NCBI RefSeq assembly: GCF_902499175.1
Contig: NZ_CABVQC010000068.1
Location: 1-50,199 of the forward strand
DNA from: Burkholderia aenigmatica
GTDB taxonomy: Bacteria > Pseudomonadota > Gammaproteobacteria > Burkholderiales > Burkholderiaceae
DNA: 50,199 nt
Direction of reading: 5' to 3'
Under the pieces are notes generated by a model that searched no databases, was not told where the DNA came from, and saw nothing but the letters and a program-made list of their open reading frames with translations. The translations under genes were made by a program, and so were the position numbers. Below are positions 7,124-15,435 of the stretch, piece after piece; the stretch's first letter is position 1; the number at the start of each line of letters is the position of its first letter.

Positions 7124-8926
7124 TTACAGGATGTCCGACGCGTAGTCGGCGAGCCGCGAGCGTTCGCCGCGCGCGAGCGTCACGTGGCCGCTGTGGCCCC
7201 AGCCCTTGAAGCGGTCGACCACGTACGTGAGGCCCGAGCTGCCTTCGGTCAGGTAAGGCGTATCGATCTGCGCGATGTTGCCGAGGCACACGATCTTCGT
7301 GCCGGGGCCCGCGCGCGTGACGAGCGTCTTCATCTGCTTCGGCGTCAGGTTCTGCGCTTCGTCGATGATCAGGTACTTGTCGACGAACGTGCGGCCGCGC
7401 ATGAAGTTCATGCTCTTGACCTTCAGGCGCGAACGGATCAGTTCCTGCGTCGCCGCGCGCCCCCATTCGCCGGCAGCGTCGTCGGTCTTCTGCAGCACTT
7501 CGAGGTTGTCGTCGAATGCGCCCATCCACGGCTGCATCTTCTCTTCCTCGGTGCCCGGCAGGAAACCGATGTCCTCGCCGACGGGCACGGTCGCGCGCGT
7601 CACGATGATCTCGTTGTAGCGCTTGTCGTCGAGCACCTGCGCGAGGCCGGCCGCGAGCGCGACGAGCGTCTTGCCGGTGCCGGCCTGGCCGAGCAGCGTG
7701 ACGAAGTCGATCTCGGGGTTCATCAGCAGGTTCAGCGCGAAGTTCTGCTCGCGGTTGCGCGCGGTGATGCCCCACACGTTGTTCTTGTGGTGGCTGTAGT
7801 CGCGCAGCGTCTGCAGCAGCGCCGTCTTGCCGTTCAGTTCGCGGACGATCGCATGGAACGTCGGCTCGCCGTTCTGCGGCTCGAGATAGACGAACTCGTT
7901 GACGAGCATCGACGCGACGAGCGGACCCGTCACGCGGTAGTACGTGGTGCCCGTCTTCGTGTCCTGCCAGCTCTCCATGCCCTTCGCATGCTTGGTCCAG
8001 AAATCCTGCGGCAGTTCGCGCACGCCGTTGTACAGGAGGTCTTTATCCTCGAGCACCTGGTCGTTGAAGTAGTCTTCCGCGGGCAGGCTGAGCGCGTGCG
8101 CCTTGATCCGCATGTTGATGTCTTTCGACACCAGCACGACCTGGCGATCGGGCCGGTCGCGCTGCAGCGCACGCACGACGCCGAGGATCTGGTTGTCGGC
8201 CTTGCCTTCGGGCAAGCCTTCGACGGGCGCGATGTCCGCAAGCTTCGTCTGGAAGTACAGGCGGCCGAGCGCCTCGCGGCTGCCGAGGCGCGACAGCGGG
8301 ATGCCGGCCGTGATCGGGCCGGCATCGGCGACGAGCGCGTCAAGCGTGCGGCTGACCTGGCGTGCGTTGCGCGCGACTTCGGACATCCCCTTCTTGTGGT
8401 TGTCGAGTTCCTCGAGCGTCATCATCGGCAGATAGACGTCGTGTTCCTCGAAGCGGAAGAGACTGCTCGGGTCGTGCATCAGCACGTTGGTGTCGAGCAC
8501 GAACAGTTTCTGCAGTTCGGCTTCGGCGGGCTTGCGGCTGCGCGATTTCGTCGCGGCGCCGGTGTCGCGCGCGGGGGCGGCGGCCGGTTTGTCGGCAGCC
8601 GGTTTGTCGTTGCGTGCAACGACCGGTGCCGCGGGTTCGGCGGGCGCCGGCATCGGCTGCAGCAGGGCAGCCGTCTGTTTGGTCTTGCGGCCGCGTGCGG
8701 GTGCGCTCGCGGCATCTTGCGCCGAAGATGCGACGGCGCGCAGCGGCGCGGCCGTGTTTGCGGCTTCGGTCATCGGTTGGGCCACGCTAGCCGGACCAAA
8801 GTCACCGGCTGTGGATGCGTCCCCTTCGGCGGATTTCTTCGCGGCTTTCGCGGGCCGCGCTTTCGCCTTGTATTCGTCGGGCGGCAGCAGGCTGCCGAGC
8901 TTGCTGGGGGGAGTAGGCAAAGGCAT
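7124..8926 (-). CDS. PIN-PhoH family ATPase/ribonuclease
   Basis: A 600-residue protein in three parts. Residues 1-135 are Ala/Pro/Lys-rich and probably disordered. A PIN ribonuclease domain (about 140-290) has its acidic residues at D145 (FVLDTNVLMHD), E172/E173, D243 and D269. A PhoH P-loop ATPase domain (about 395-600) has Walker A GQAGTGKT at 413-420 and Walker B IIDEAQN at 520-526. PIN-PhoH proteins (PhoH2/YlaK type) are ATP-driven RNA helicase/RNases in characterised examples. The chosen ATG (8926, MPLPTPPSKLG) has GAGGGA upstream; the same frame is open 31 codons further but without a ribosome-binding site. No toxin-antitoxin partner is visible. It ends with its own terminator. Confidence 0.9.
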   Translation of the reverse strand: MPLPTPPSKLGSLLPPDEYKAKARPAKAAKKSAEGDASTAGDFGPASVAQPMTEAANTAAPLRAVASSAQDAASAPARGRKTKQTAALLQPMPAPAEPAAPVVARNDKPAADKPAAAPARDTGAATKSRSRKPAEAELQKLFVLDTNVLMHDPSSLFRFEEHDVYLPMMTLEELDNHKKGMSEVARNARQVSRTLDALVADAGPITAGIPLSRLGSREALGRLYFQTKLADIAPVEGLPEGKADNQILGVVRALQRDRPDRQVVLVSKDINMRIKAHALSLPAEDYFNDQVLEDKDLLYNGVRELPQDFWTKHAKGMESWQDTKTGTTYYRVTGPLVASMLVNEFVYLEPQNGEPTFHAIVRELNGKTALLQTLRDYSHHKNNVWGITARNREQNFALNLLMNPEIDFVTLLGQAGTGKTLVALAAGLAQVLDDKRYNEIIVTRATVPVGEDIGFLPGTEEEKMQPWMGAFDDNLEVLQKTDDAAGEWGRAATQELIRSRLKVKSMNFMRGRTFVDKYLIIDEAQNLTPKQMKTLVTRAGPGTKIVCLGNIAQIDTPYLTEGSSGLTYVVDRFKGWGHSGHVTLARGERSRLADYASDIL

Positions 8927-9258
8927 GGTGTCCCTCGGGAGGAATCGTGTCGCATGGCGTGCGCCGCTGATCGCATCCTGCGTGACGTAGACGCATGCAG
9001 TTTGCGCGCGGTGGCGCACAGGAAGTTCGTCTAGCCGGTTCGCCTAGGTGTCGGTCAGCTCCTTGACGCGGTGAGGGCCGGACCGGGGGCCGGCGCGCGA
9101 TCCATAAAAAAAGCCGCTGCCTCGTCGAAAGAGGCATGCGGCTCGGCTGATACCGTCGTAATGCGCGTCAGGTGCCGGCAAGCATCGCGACGAGCACCGG
9201 CGCAGCTACGAGAAATATGGGGCGAACTGGCATTCATTGCGGCCCAATATAACGCGCC
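8927..9258. other. Intergenic region between bcp and phoH
   Basis: 332 bp without a supported gene. It holds the bcp terminator (9105-9141) and must hold the phoH promoter on the minus strand, though no clear -35/-10 pair is evident. Short frames here are GC-biased noise. Confidence 0.6.
9105..9141 (-). terminator. Intrinsic terminator of bcp
   Basis: The arms GCCGC-TGCCTC and GAGGCA-TGCGGC pair around a short GTCGAAA loop with a central mismatch. On the minus strand they are followed by seven Ts. The hairpin lies about 120 bp past the bcp stop. Confidence 0.8.
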
Positions 9259-9720
9259 TCAAAGCGCTTGTACAGCACTTAGCACGTCGTCCACATGACC
9301 CGGTACCTTGATGCCGCGCCATGCCTGGCGAAGCACGCCGTCGGCGTCGATCAGGAACGTGGAACGCTCGATTCCGCGTACTTCCTTGCCATACATTTTC
9401 TTCATCTTGATGACATCGAACAGCGCGCACAGCGCTTCATCGGCATCGGAAATCAGCGGGAACGGCAGTTCGAGCTTTGCCTTGAAATTGTCATGCGAGC
9501 GCAGGCTGTCGCGCGACACGCCGATGACTTCCGCACCGGCTTTCTTGAACTTCGGATAGAGATCGCGGAACTGCAGCCCTTCGGTCGTGCAGCCCGGCGT
9601 GTTGTCCTTCGGATAGAAGTACAGCACGAGCTTCTTGCCCTTCAGGTCGGACAGCGAAATGTCGCCGCCCGTGGCCGGTGCGGTGAAATCGGGAACTTGA
9701 CGGTCAACTTCGACGGACAC
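9259..9720 (-). CDS. bcp: Thioredoxin-dependent peroxiredoxin (Bcp/PrxQ)
   Basis: A 153-residue thioredoxin-fold protein of the Bcp/PrxQ family. The peroxidatic Cys44 lies in PGCTTE. Bcp reduces hydrogen and organic peroxides using thioredoxin (trxA is elsewhere in this window). In E. coli Bcp the resolving Cys is five residues after the peroxidatic one; here that position is not Cys, and the only other Cys is Cys98. The enzyme therefore either uses Cys98 as a distant resolving residue or works as a 1-Cys type. The GTG start at 9720 has AGGAG directly upstream. It lies 114 bp downstream of arnD on the same strand. Confidence 0.93.
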   Translation of the reverse strand: MSVEVDRQVPDFTAPATGGDISLSDLKGKKLVLYFYPKDNTPGCTTEGLQFRDLYPKFKKAGAEVIGVSRDSLRSHDNFKAKLELPFPLISDADEALCALFDVIKMKKMYGKEVRGIERSTFLIDADGVLRQAWRGIKVPGHVDDVLSAVQAL

Positions 9721-9834
9721 GTGTTTCTCCTGTTGTTATGGAGGCGCACAGCCGCCGCGATGCGCGCGGGTGGCGCGCGGCGGCAACTGTGCGGGAAGGT
9801 CTGGAGAGCGGCGCCGGCGTGCGCCTGGACGAAC

Positions 9835-10731
9835 TCAGTCGGGCTGGACGATCAGTTCGCCGGAGCGGCCGGGGATTTCGCCCCACGTGACAGGGTACGA
9901 TGGCAGCGAGTCGCGGTCCAGCGTCGCGTGATAGTCGCCCATCGTCGCAAACGTGTGGCCTTGCGCGCGCCAGCCGGCGAGCAGTTGCTCGAACACGGGC
10001 GCGAGCTTCTGGCCTTCCAGTTCCGCATGCAGCGTGAACACCTGGTCGTGCGGATTGGTTTCGGTGAACTTGAGGATGTGCGCGGCGACGTTGTGCGTGT
10101 CGACGCCGTCGATGCCGAGCACTTCGTCGAGCGTCGGCAGCGTGGTGGGCATCTGCACGTGCGACAGCGTGCGGCCATCGACGACCGGCAGGTACGGCGA
10201 GTGGCCGCGACCATCGGACGCATAGCGCATCCCCCAAGCGTCGATCTGCTCGAATGCGGAATCGTTCATCTGCCAGCCCGCTGCGCCGTGCGTGACGGGC
10301 GGCGCGCCGAAGATATCGATGAAGCGCGCGTGACTCTTCTGCATTTCACGTGCGGTCCAGTCGCGGTCGCGCACGCGGACGTTGTCCTGCCAGTACACGT
10401 GATCCCATGTGTGGATCCCGCATTCGAAGCCGGCTTCGTGAATCGCGCGCATGTCGGCGATCGCGCGGCGGCCGATGTCGGGGCCCGGCAGCAGCACGCC
10501 GTACATCAGCTGCTTCACGCCGTAGTGCTCGACCACCGACGTGCGCGACACTTTCTTCAGGAAGCCGGGGCGGAACACGCGCCGCAGCGCCCAGCCCGTG
10601 TGATCCGGACCGAGGCTGAAGAGGAAGGTCGCGCGCGCACTGAAACGGTCGAAGATGCGCGCGAGGTTCGGCACGCCTTCGCGCGTGCCGCGCAGCGTGT
10701 CGACGTCGATCTTGAGGACGATACGAGCCAA
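9835..10731 (-). CDS. arnD: 4-deoxy-4-formamido-L-arabinose-phosphoundecaprenol deformylase ArnD
   Basis: A 298-residue NodB-type polysaccharide deacetylase, the length of enteric ArnD (~296). Putative metal/catalytic residues are D9/D11 in KIDVDT and H107/H111 in GIHTWDH. ArnD removes the formyl group from undecaprenyl-phosphate-L-Ara4FN at the inner membrane, giving the free amine donor for ArnT. The start is a TTG at 10731 (MARIVLKID), 13 bp after the stop of the decarboxylase gene. This rare start plus tight spacing suggests coupled translation. It is the last gene of the arn cluster. Confidence 0.93.
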   Translation of the reverse strand: MARIVLKIDVDTLRGTREGVPNLARIFDRFSARATFLFSLGPDHTGWALRRVFRPGFLKKVSRTSVVEHYGVKQLMYGVLLPGPDIGRRAIADMRAIHEAGFECGIHTWDHVYWQDNVRVRDRDWTAREMQKSHARFIDIFGAPPVTHGAAGWQMNDSAFEQIDAWGMRYASDGRGHSPYLPVVDGRTLSHVQMPTTLPTLDEVLGIDGVDTHNVAAHILKFTETNPHDQVFTLHAELEGQKLAPVFEQLLAGWRAQGHTFATMGDYHATLDRDSLPSYPVTWGEIPGRSGELIVQPD

Positions 10732-10744
10732 GCGAGCGTCCCGA

Positions 10745-11800
10745 TCAGCCTTGCTGTTCGACGAGCGCGCGCGCGTCGGCGACGTGGCCGCGATACGCTT
10801 CGAAGATGTTGCGCAGTGCGTCGTCGAACGTCGCTTGCGGCGCCCAGCTGAGTTCCTGCATCGTATTCTCGATCTTCGGCACGCGGTTCTGCACGTCTTG
10901 GTAGCCGTTGCCGTAGTAGGCGCCGGACGTCGTCTCGACGAGCTTCACCTGCTTGGCCGAATCGGCGTACTCCGGGAATTCGGCCGCCAGCTCGAGCATC
11001 TTGTGCGCGAGTTCGCGAACCGAGAAATTGTTCTTCGGATTCCCGATGTTGTAGATCTTGCCCGACGCGACGCCGTCCTTGTTCTCGATGATCTTCATCA
11101 GTGCGCTGATGCCATCGCCGATGTCGGTGAACGCGCGCTTCTGCGAGCCGCCGTCGACGAGGCTGATGTTCTCGCCGCGCACGATGTGGCCGAGGAACTG
11201 CGTGACCACGCGCGAGCTGCCTTCCTTCGGCGTGTAGATCGAGTCGAGGCCCGGGCCAATCCAGTTGAACGGGCGGAACAGCGTGAAGTTCAGGCCTTCC
11301 ATCCCGTAACCCCAGATCACGCGGTCCATCAGCTGCTTCGAGCACGCGTAGATCCAGCGCGGCTTGTTGATCGGGCCGTAGGTGAGGGCCGACGCATCCG
11401 GGTCGAACTGCTCGTCCGAGCACATGCCGTAGACCTCGGAGGTCGACGGGAACACGAGGTGCTTGCCGTACTTGACGGCGGAACGCACGATCGGCAGGTT
11501 CGCCTCGAAGTCGAGTTCGAACACGCGCAGCGGCTGCTGGACGTAGGTGGCGGGCGTCGCGATCGCGACGAGCGGCAGGATCACGTCGCACTTCTTCACG
11601 TGATACTCGACCCACTCCTTGTTGATCGTGATGTCGCCTTCGAAGAAATGCATCCGCTCGTGGTTGACGAGGTCACCCAGTCGATCGGTCTGCATGTCCA
11701 TGCCGAACACTTCCCAATCGGTGGTTTCAAGAATGCGCTTGGACAGGTGATGGCCGATGAAGCCGTTCACACCCAGGATCAGGACTTTTTTTGCTTTCAT
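10745..11800 (-). CDS. arnA: UDP-glucuronate decarboxylase (ArnA C-terminal domain as a separate protein)
   Basis: A 351-residue NAD-dependent short-chain dehydrogenase/epimerase-family enzyme matching the C-terminal half of enteric ArnA. It has a Rossmann loop (GVNGFIGHHL, residues 10-19), the STSEVYG segment with the Ser/Glu of the active site, and YACSK with the Tyr/Lys pair. It oxidises and decarboxylates UDP-glucuronate to UDP-4-keto-pentose, the substrate for ArnB. The ATG at 11800 overlaps the formyltransferase stop as ATGA, so it is almost certainly coupled to it. A longer in-frame N-terminus exists but falls inside the upstream gene and lacks family similarity. Confidence 0.93.
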   Translation of the reverse strand: MKAKKVLILGVNGFIGHHLSKRILETTDWEVFGMDMQTDRLGDLVNHERMHFFEGDITINKEWVEYHVKKCDVILPLVAIATPATYVQQPLRVFELDFEANLPIVRSAVKYGKHLVFPSTSEVYGMCSDEQFDPDASALTYGPINKPRWIYACSKQLMDRVIWGYGMEGLNFTLFRPFNWIGPGLDSIYTPKEGSSRVVTQFLGHIVRGENISLVDGGSQKRAFTDIGDGISALMKIIENKDGVASGKIYNIGNPKNNFSVRELAHKMLELAAEFPEYADSAKQVKLVETTSGAYYGNGYQDVQNRVPKIENTMQELSWAPQATFDDALRNIFEAYRGHVADARALVEQQG

Positions 11801-12744
11801 GAATGACGGGAAGAATGAATGAACTGCGCGAATTCCGCGGGCGTCACGACGGTTTCGCTGCCGTCGCGCTGCTGCCACAGCTCGAGAATGGATAGGGCGC
11901 GGCTGTCGCCGCAGACGCCGAATAGCGCATTATCGCTTACGTGCAGGCCGGGCGGCAAATCCGCGGCGGCGGCCGCCGCCGCGCTGCCGGGTGCCGCGAG
12001 GCGCGCGCGCGCGATCACGAAACGCGTGCCGTCGACGTCCGTGAACGCGCCCGGATACGGGGGCGCGACCGCGCGCACCAAGTTATAGACCTGCACGGCC
12101 GGCTTCGACCAGTCGACGCGGCCATCCTCGGGCTTGCGCCCGCCGTAGTAGCTGCCGGTGGCGAGATCGTTCGGCAGGTGCGGCGCCTCGCCTGCGAGCA
12201 GTGCGGGCAGTACGCGCCAGAGCGTCTGTTCGGCGGCAACCGTGACCTTGTCGAACACCTGCGTGGCCGTGTCGTCCGGCAGGATCGGCACCGCGGTTTG
12301 TCCGATGATTGCGCCCGCGTCGGGCTTGGCGGCCATCTCGTGCAGCGTCGCGCCGGTTTCGGTTTCGCCGTTCAGCACCGCCCAGTTGGTCGGTACCCGA
12401 CCCCGGTATTTCGGCAGCATCGAACCATGCATGTTGTACGCACCGCGCGGTGCGATCGCGAGCAGGTCCACCGGCAGCATGTGCCGGTAATAGAACGAGA
12501 AGATGAAGTCGGGCTGCGCGTCGGATACCGCGCGGCGCAGCGCCGGATCGGCGGGATCGGCCGGCGTGACGACCGGAATCCCGTGCTCGGCCGCGACGGA
12601 CGCGACACTGCCGAACCAGATGTTCTCGTTCGGGTTGTCCTCGTGCGTGACGACGAGTGCGACGTCGACACCGCGCGCGAGCAGCACCTGCAGGCACCGC
12701 ACGCCGACGTTGTGATAGGCGAAGACGACTGCGCGTGGCTTCAT
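11797..12744 (-). CDS. arnA: UDP-L-Ara4N formyltransferase (ArnA N-terminal domain as a separate protein)
   Basis: A 315-residue enzyme of the methionyl-tRNA-formyltransferase fold. The catalytic triad residues are N104 and H106 (in NMHGS) and D142 (in KPDAG). It N-formylates UDP-L-Ara4N with 10-formyl-tetrahydrofolate before transfer to undecaprenyl phosphate by ArnC. In E. coli this activity is fused to the decarboxylase in a 660-residue ArnA; here it is a separate gene in the same order. It overlaps both neighbours by 4 bp (ATGA with arnC upstream and with the decarboxylase downstream). An Ala-rich stretch near residues 260-270 is unremarkable linker. Confidence 0.92.
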   Translation of the reverse strand: MKPRAVVFAYHNVGVRCLQVLLARGVDVALVVTHEDNPNENIWFGSVASVAAEHGIPVVTPADPADPALRRAVSDAQPDFIFSFYYRHMLPVDLLAIAPRGAYNMHGSMLPKYRGRVPTNWAVLNGETETGATLHEMAAKPDAGAIIGQTAVPILPDDTATQVFDKVTVAAEQTLWRVLPALLAGEAPHLPNDLATGSYYGGRKPEDGRVDWSKPAVQVYNLVRAVAPPYPGAFTDVDGTRFVIARARLAAPGSAAAAAAADLPPGLHVSDNALFGVCGDSRALSILELWQQRDGSETVVTPAEFAQFIHSSRHS

Positions 12745-13763
12745 TGCGTGGCCCCCGAGCGGTTTGCGCCGGCCGGCACCGCCGGCACGCCGTCGTGCTG
12801 TTCGAGCACGGCCTGAATCAGGTAGCGCGGCCGCGCGCGCACCTGCTGGTAGATGCGGCCGACGTATTCGCCGAGCAGGCCGAGCGCGAAGATGATCACG
12901 CCGAGCAGGAAGAACGTGATGGCGAACAGCGTGAACACGCCTTGCACTTCCGCGCCGACGATGAAGCGGCGCACGAGCAGCAGCACGAACAGCGCGGCGG
13001 AGCCGATCGACAGGATCACGCCGATGAACGACAGCCACTGCAGCGGCACGACCGAGAAGCCCGTCACGAGGTCGAAGTTCAGCCGGATCAGGCTGTACAG
13101 CGAGTACTTCGACTCGCCGGCGAAGCGCTCCTCGTGCGCAACCTCGATCTCGGTCGGGTTCTGCGCGAACGTATACGCGAGTGCGGGGATGAACGTGTTG
13201 ACTTCGCCGCACACGTTGATCGTGTCGATGATGCGGCGGCTGTACGCGCGCAGCATGCAGCCCTGGTCGGTCATCTTGATGCGCGTGATGCGCTCGCGCA
13301 GACGGTTCATCATCTGCGACGCCTTGCGCCGCCACAGGCTGTCCTGGCGCTGCTTGCGGATCGAGCCGACGTAGTCGTAGCCCTCGCGCATCTTCGTGAT
13401 CAGCTTGCCGATTTCCTCGGGCGGGTTCTGCAGGTCGGCATCGAGCGTGATGACGATCTCGCCGCGCGATTGCGCGAAGCCGGCGAGGATCGCCATGTGC
13501 TGGCCGTAGTTGCCGTTGAGCAGCACGATGCGCGTCGTGTCGGGCCGTACGTGGAACTGATCGGCGAGCATCGCGGCCGAGCGGTCGCGGCTGCCGTCGT
13601 TGATCAGGATCACTTCGTATGACGTGTCGAGTGCGTCGAGTGCCGGATACAGCCGCGCGAACAGCGCAGCGAGGCCGTCTTCCTCGTTGTACACGGGGAT
13701 GATGACCGATACTTCGGGCTGCCCGGCGACCGGATGCCCGGCGCGTGCTTCAAGGTGACTCAT
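12741..13763 (-). CDS. arnC: Undecaprenyl-phosphate L-Ara4FN transferase ArnC
   Basis: A 340-residue GT2 glycosyltransferase with two C-terminal membrane helices (about residues 240-262 and 272-300). The N-terminal GT-A domain shows VSVIIPVYNEE (residues 18-28) and DADLQNPPEE as the metal-binding acidic motif. Length and topology match ArnC (~322 residues), which attaches L-Ara4FN to undecaprenyl phosphate on the cytoplasmic face of the inner membrane. The ATG at 13763 is 6 bp after the arnB stop. Its stop overlaps the start of the formyltransferase gene by 4 bp. Confidence 0.94.
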   Translation of the reverse strand: MSHLEARAGHPVAGQPEVSVIIPVYNEEDGLAALFARLYPALDALDTSYEVILINDGSRDRSAAMLADQFHVRPDTTRIVLLNGNYGQHMAILAGFAQSRGEIVITLDADLQNPPEEIGKLITKMREGYDYVGSIRKQRQDSLWRRKASQMMNRLRERITRIKMTDQGCMLRAYSRRIIDTINVCGEVNTFIPALAYTFAQNPTEIEVAHEERFAGESKYSLYSLIRLNFDLVTGFSVVPLQWLSFIGVILSIGSAALFVLLLVRRFIVGAEVQGVFTLFAITFFLLGVIIFALGLLGEYVGRIYQQVRARPRYLIQAVLEQHDGVPAVPAGANRSGATQ

Positions 13764-13769
13764 GTACGC

Positions 13770-14921
13770 TTATTTTCCGTATTGTTCGCAAATCTGGTTG
13801 ATGGCGTCGACCACGCGACGCACGTCGCCTTCCGTCATCTGTGTGAAGAGCGGCAGCGTGACGGTCGACGCGCCGTACCGTTCGGCGTGGGGGAACATGC
13901 CCTCCTTGAAGCCGCGCGCACGGTACAGCGTAAAAAGATGGATCGCTGGGTAGTGGATGCCGGTGCCGATGCCGCGTTCCTTCAGCTGCGCCATGAACTC
14001 GGCGCGCGAGATCGTCAGCCGTTCGAGCGGCAGCGTGATCAGGAACATGTGCCAGTTGCCGTTCTCGAATTCGGCGATCGGCAGGCCGACGCCGAGCTTC
14101 ACGGCCGCACTGCCGTCGAACGCGGCGAAATACGCGCGCGCGAGCGCGCGGCGCTGCGCGGTGAAGCGCTCGAGGTGGGGCAACTGGCCGAGGCCGACGC
14201 GCGCGGCGACGTCGGTCAGGTTGTACTTGCCGCCGAGCACGTCGCAGTCCATCCCGTCGAAGCCGGTGCGCGTGATGCCCTGCAGCCGGTATTTCTGCGC
14301 GAGCGTCGCTTCTTCCTCGTTGTTCAGCACGAGGGCGCCGCCTTCGATCGTCGTCAGGTTCTTGTTCGCGTGGAAGCTGAACGACACGATGTCGCCGATC
14401 GCGCCGATGCGCTTGCCGTTCCACGTCGAGCCGAACGCCTGCGCCGCATCCTCGATCACGCGCAGCTTGTGTGCGCGTGCGATCGCGTACAGGCGGTCCA
14501 TGTCGACCGGCAGGCCGGACAGGAACACGGGGATGATCGCCTTCGTGCGCGGCGTGATCGCCTGCTCGAGCTTGTCGAGGTCGATGTTGCGCGTGACGGG
14601 ATCGATGTCGGCGAACACGGGCGTCGCGCCGGTTTCGATGATCACGTTGCTGGTCGAGACCCACGACGCCGGCGTCGTGATCACCTCGTCGCCGGCACCG
14701 ACGCCCGCGATGCGCAGGCCGATCTCGAGCGTGCAGGTGCCCGAGTTGAACGCGCGGACCGGACGGCCGCCGCAGTATTCGGACAGCGCCGCTTCGAATT
14801 TCTGGCTCTGCGGGCCGGTGGTGATCCAGCCCGAGCGCAGCACTTCGACGACGCCCTGGATGGTTTCCTCATCGATCTCGGGGCGGGTGAACGGCAGAAA
14901 CGGAGCGGTAGTCTGGCTCAT
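13770..14921 (-). CDS. arnB: UDP-4-amino-4-deoxy-L-arabinose aminotransferase ArnB
   Basis: A 383-residue PLP enzyme of the DegT/DnrJ/EryC1 family. The Schiff-base lysine is K187 in SFHANKNLTT, and the cofactor-phosphate site GTCTLEIGLR is near residue 61. ArnB transaminates UDP-4-keto-pentose to UDP-L-Ara4N with glutamate. The ATG at 14921 (MSQTTAPFLPFTRPEI) gives the standard length; 21 further codons upstream are open but unsupported. A 129-bp gap separates it from arnE, so a secondary promoter is possible. The gene is tightly joined to arnC. Confidence 0.95.
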   Translation of the reverse strand: MSQTTAPFLPFTRPEIDEETIQGVVEVLRSGWITTGPQSQKFEAALSEYCGGRPVRAFNSGTCTLEIGLRIAGVGAGDEVITTPASWVSTSNVIIETGATPVFADIDPVTRNIDLDKLEQAITPRTKAIIPVFLSGLPVDMDRLYAIARAHKLRVIEDAAQAFGSTWNGKRIGAIGDIVSFSFHANKNLTTIEGGALVLNNEEEATLAQKYRLQGITRTGFDGMDCDVLGGKYNLTDVAARVGLGQLPHLERFTAQRRALARAYFAAFDGSAAVKLGVGLPIAEFENGNWHMFLITLPLERLTISRAEFMAQLKERGIGTGIHYPAIHLFTLYRARGFKEGMFPHAERYGASTVTLPLFTQMTEGDVRRVVDAINQICEQYGK

Positions 14922-15050
14922 GTACGCTTTGGCCTGTAATGGCGTGTAATAAAAGGGTCGGGCGGTCCCGGCCGAAACCGGCATTAGACACCGGTTGGCG
15001 GAATCGCACCGTGATTTTTTGTAGGCGGGCGCTTAACGCGGCGGGCCTGC

Positions 15051-15422
15051 TCAGCTTCGCGCGAGCACCAGTACGCCGATCAGGATGATGCCGATGCCGA
15101 TGAGCCGCTGGACCGACAGCACTTCGCCGAACAGGTACCAGGCCGCGAATGCGTTGACGACGTAGCCGAGCGACAGCATCGGGTACGCGATCGACACGTC
15201 GACCCGCGACAGCCCGAGGATCCAGACCACGACGCTCAGCACGTAGCAGCCGAGGCCGCCGATGATCGGCAATTGGGTCGCGATCTTCAGGCCGACCGGG
15301 ATGATGTTCGCACGGCTGAATTCGAAGTGTCCAACAGCGTTGACGCCGGCTTTCAGCAGAAGTTGCGCACAGGCGTTGAGCATCACGCCGGTGATGATGC
15401 AGACGAACGAAACGGGATTCAT
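15051..15422 (-). CDS. arnE: SMR/EamA-type L-Ara4N-phosphoundecaprenol flippase subunit
   Basis: A 123-residue protein with four predicted membrane helices in the SMR/EamA pattern. It has the conserved IAYPMLSLGYV segment near residue 78 and a short loop then a C-terminal helix rich in Ile/Val. Enteric bacteria use an ArnE-ArnF heterodimer to flip undecaprenyl-phosphate-L-Ara4N to the periplasm. Only one such subunit is present in this cluster, so it may act as a homodimer or pair with a protein encoded elsewhere. It lies 13 bp after the arnT stop. The choice between arnE and arnF as a name is arbitrary. Confidence 0.8.
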   Translation of the reverse strand: MNPVSFVCIITGVMLNACAQLLLKAGVNAVGHFEFSRANIIPVGLKIATQLPIIGGLGCYVLSVVVWILGLSRVDVSIAYPMLSLGYVVNAFAAWYLFGEVLSVQRLIGIGIILIGVLVLARS

Positions 15423-15435
15423 GCGGCAGGCGTCC

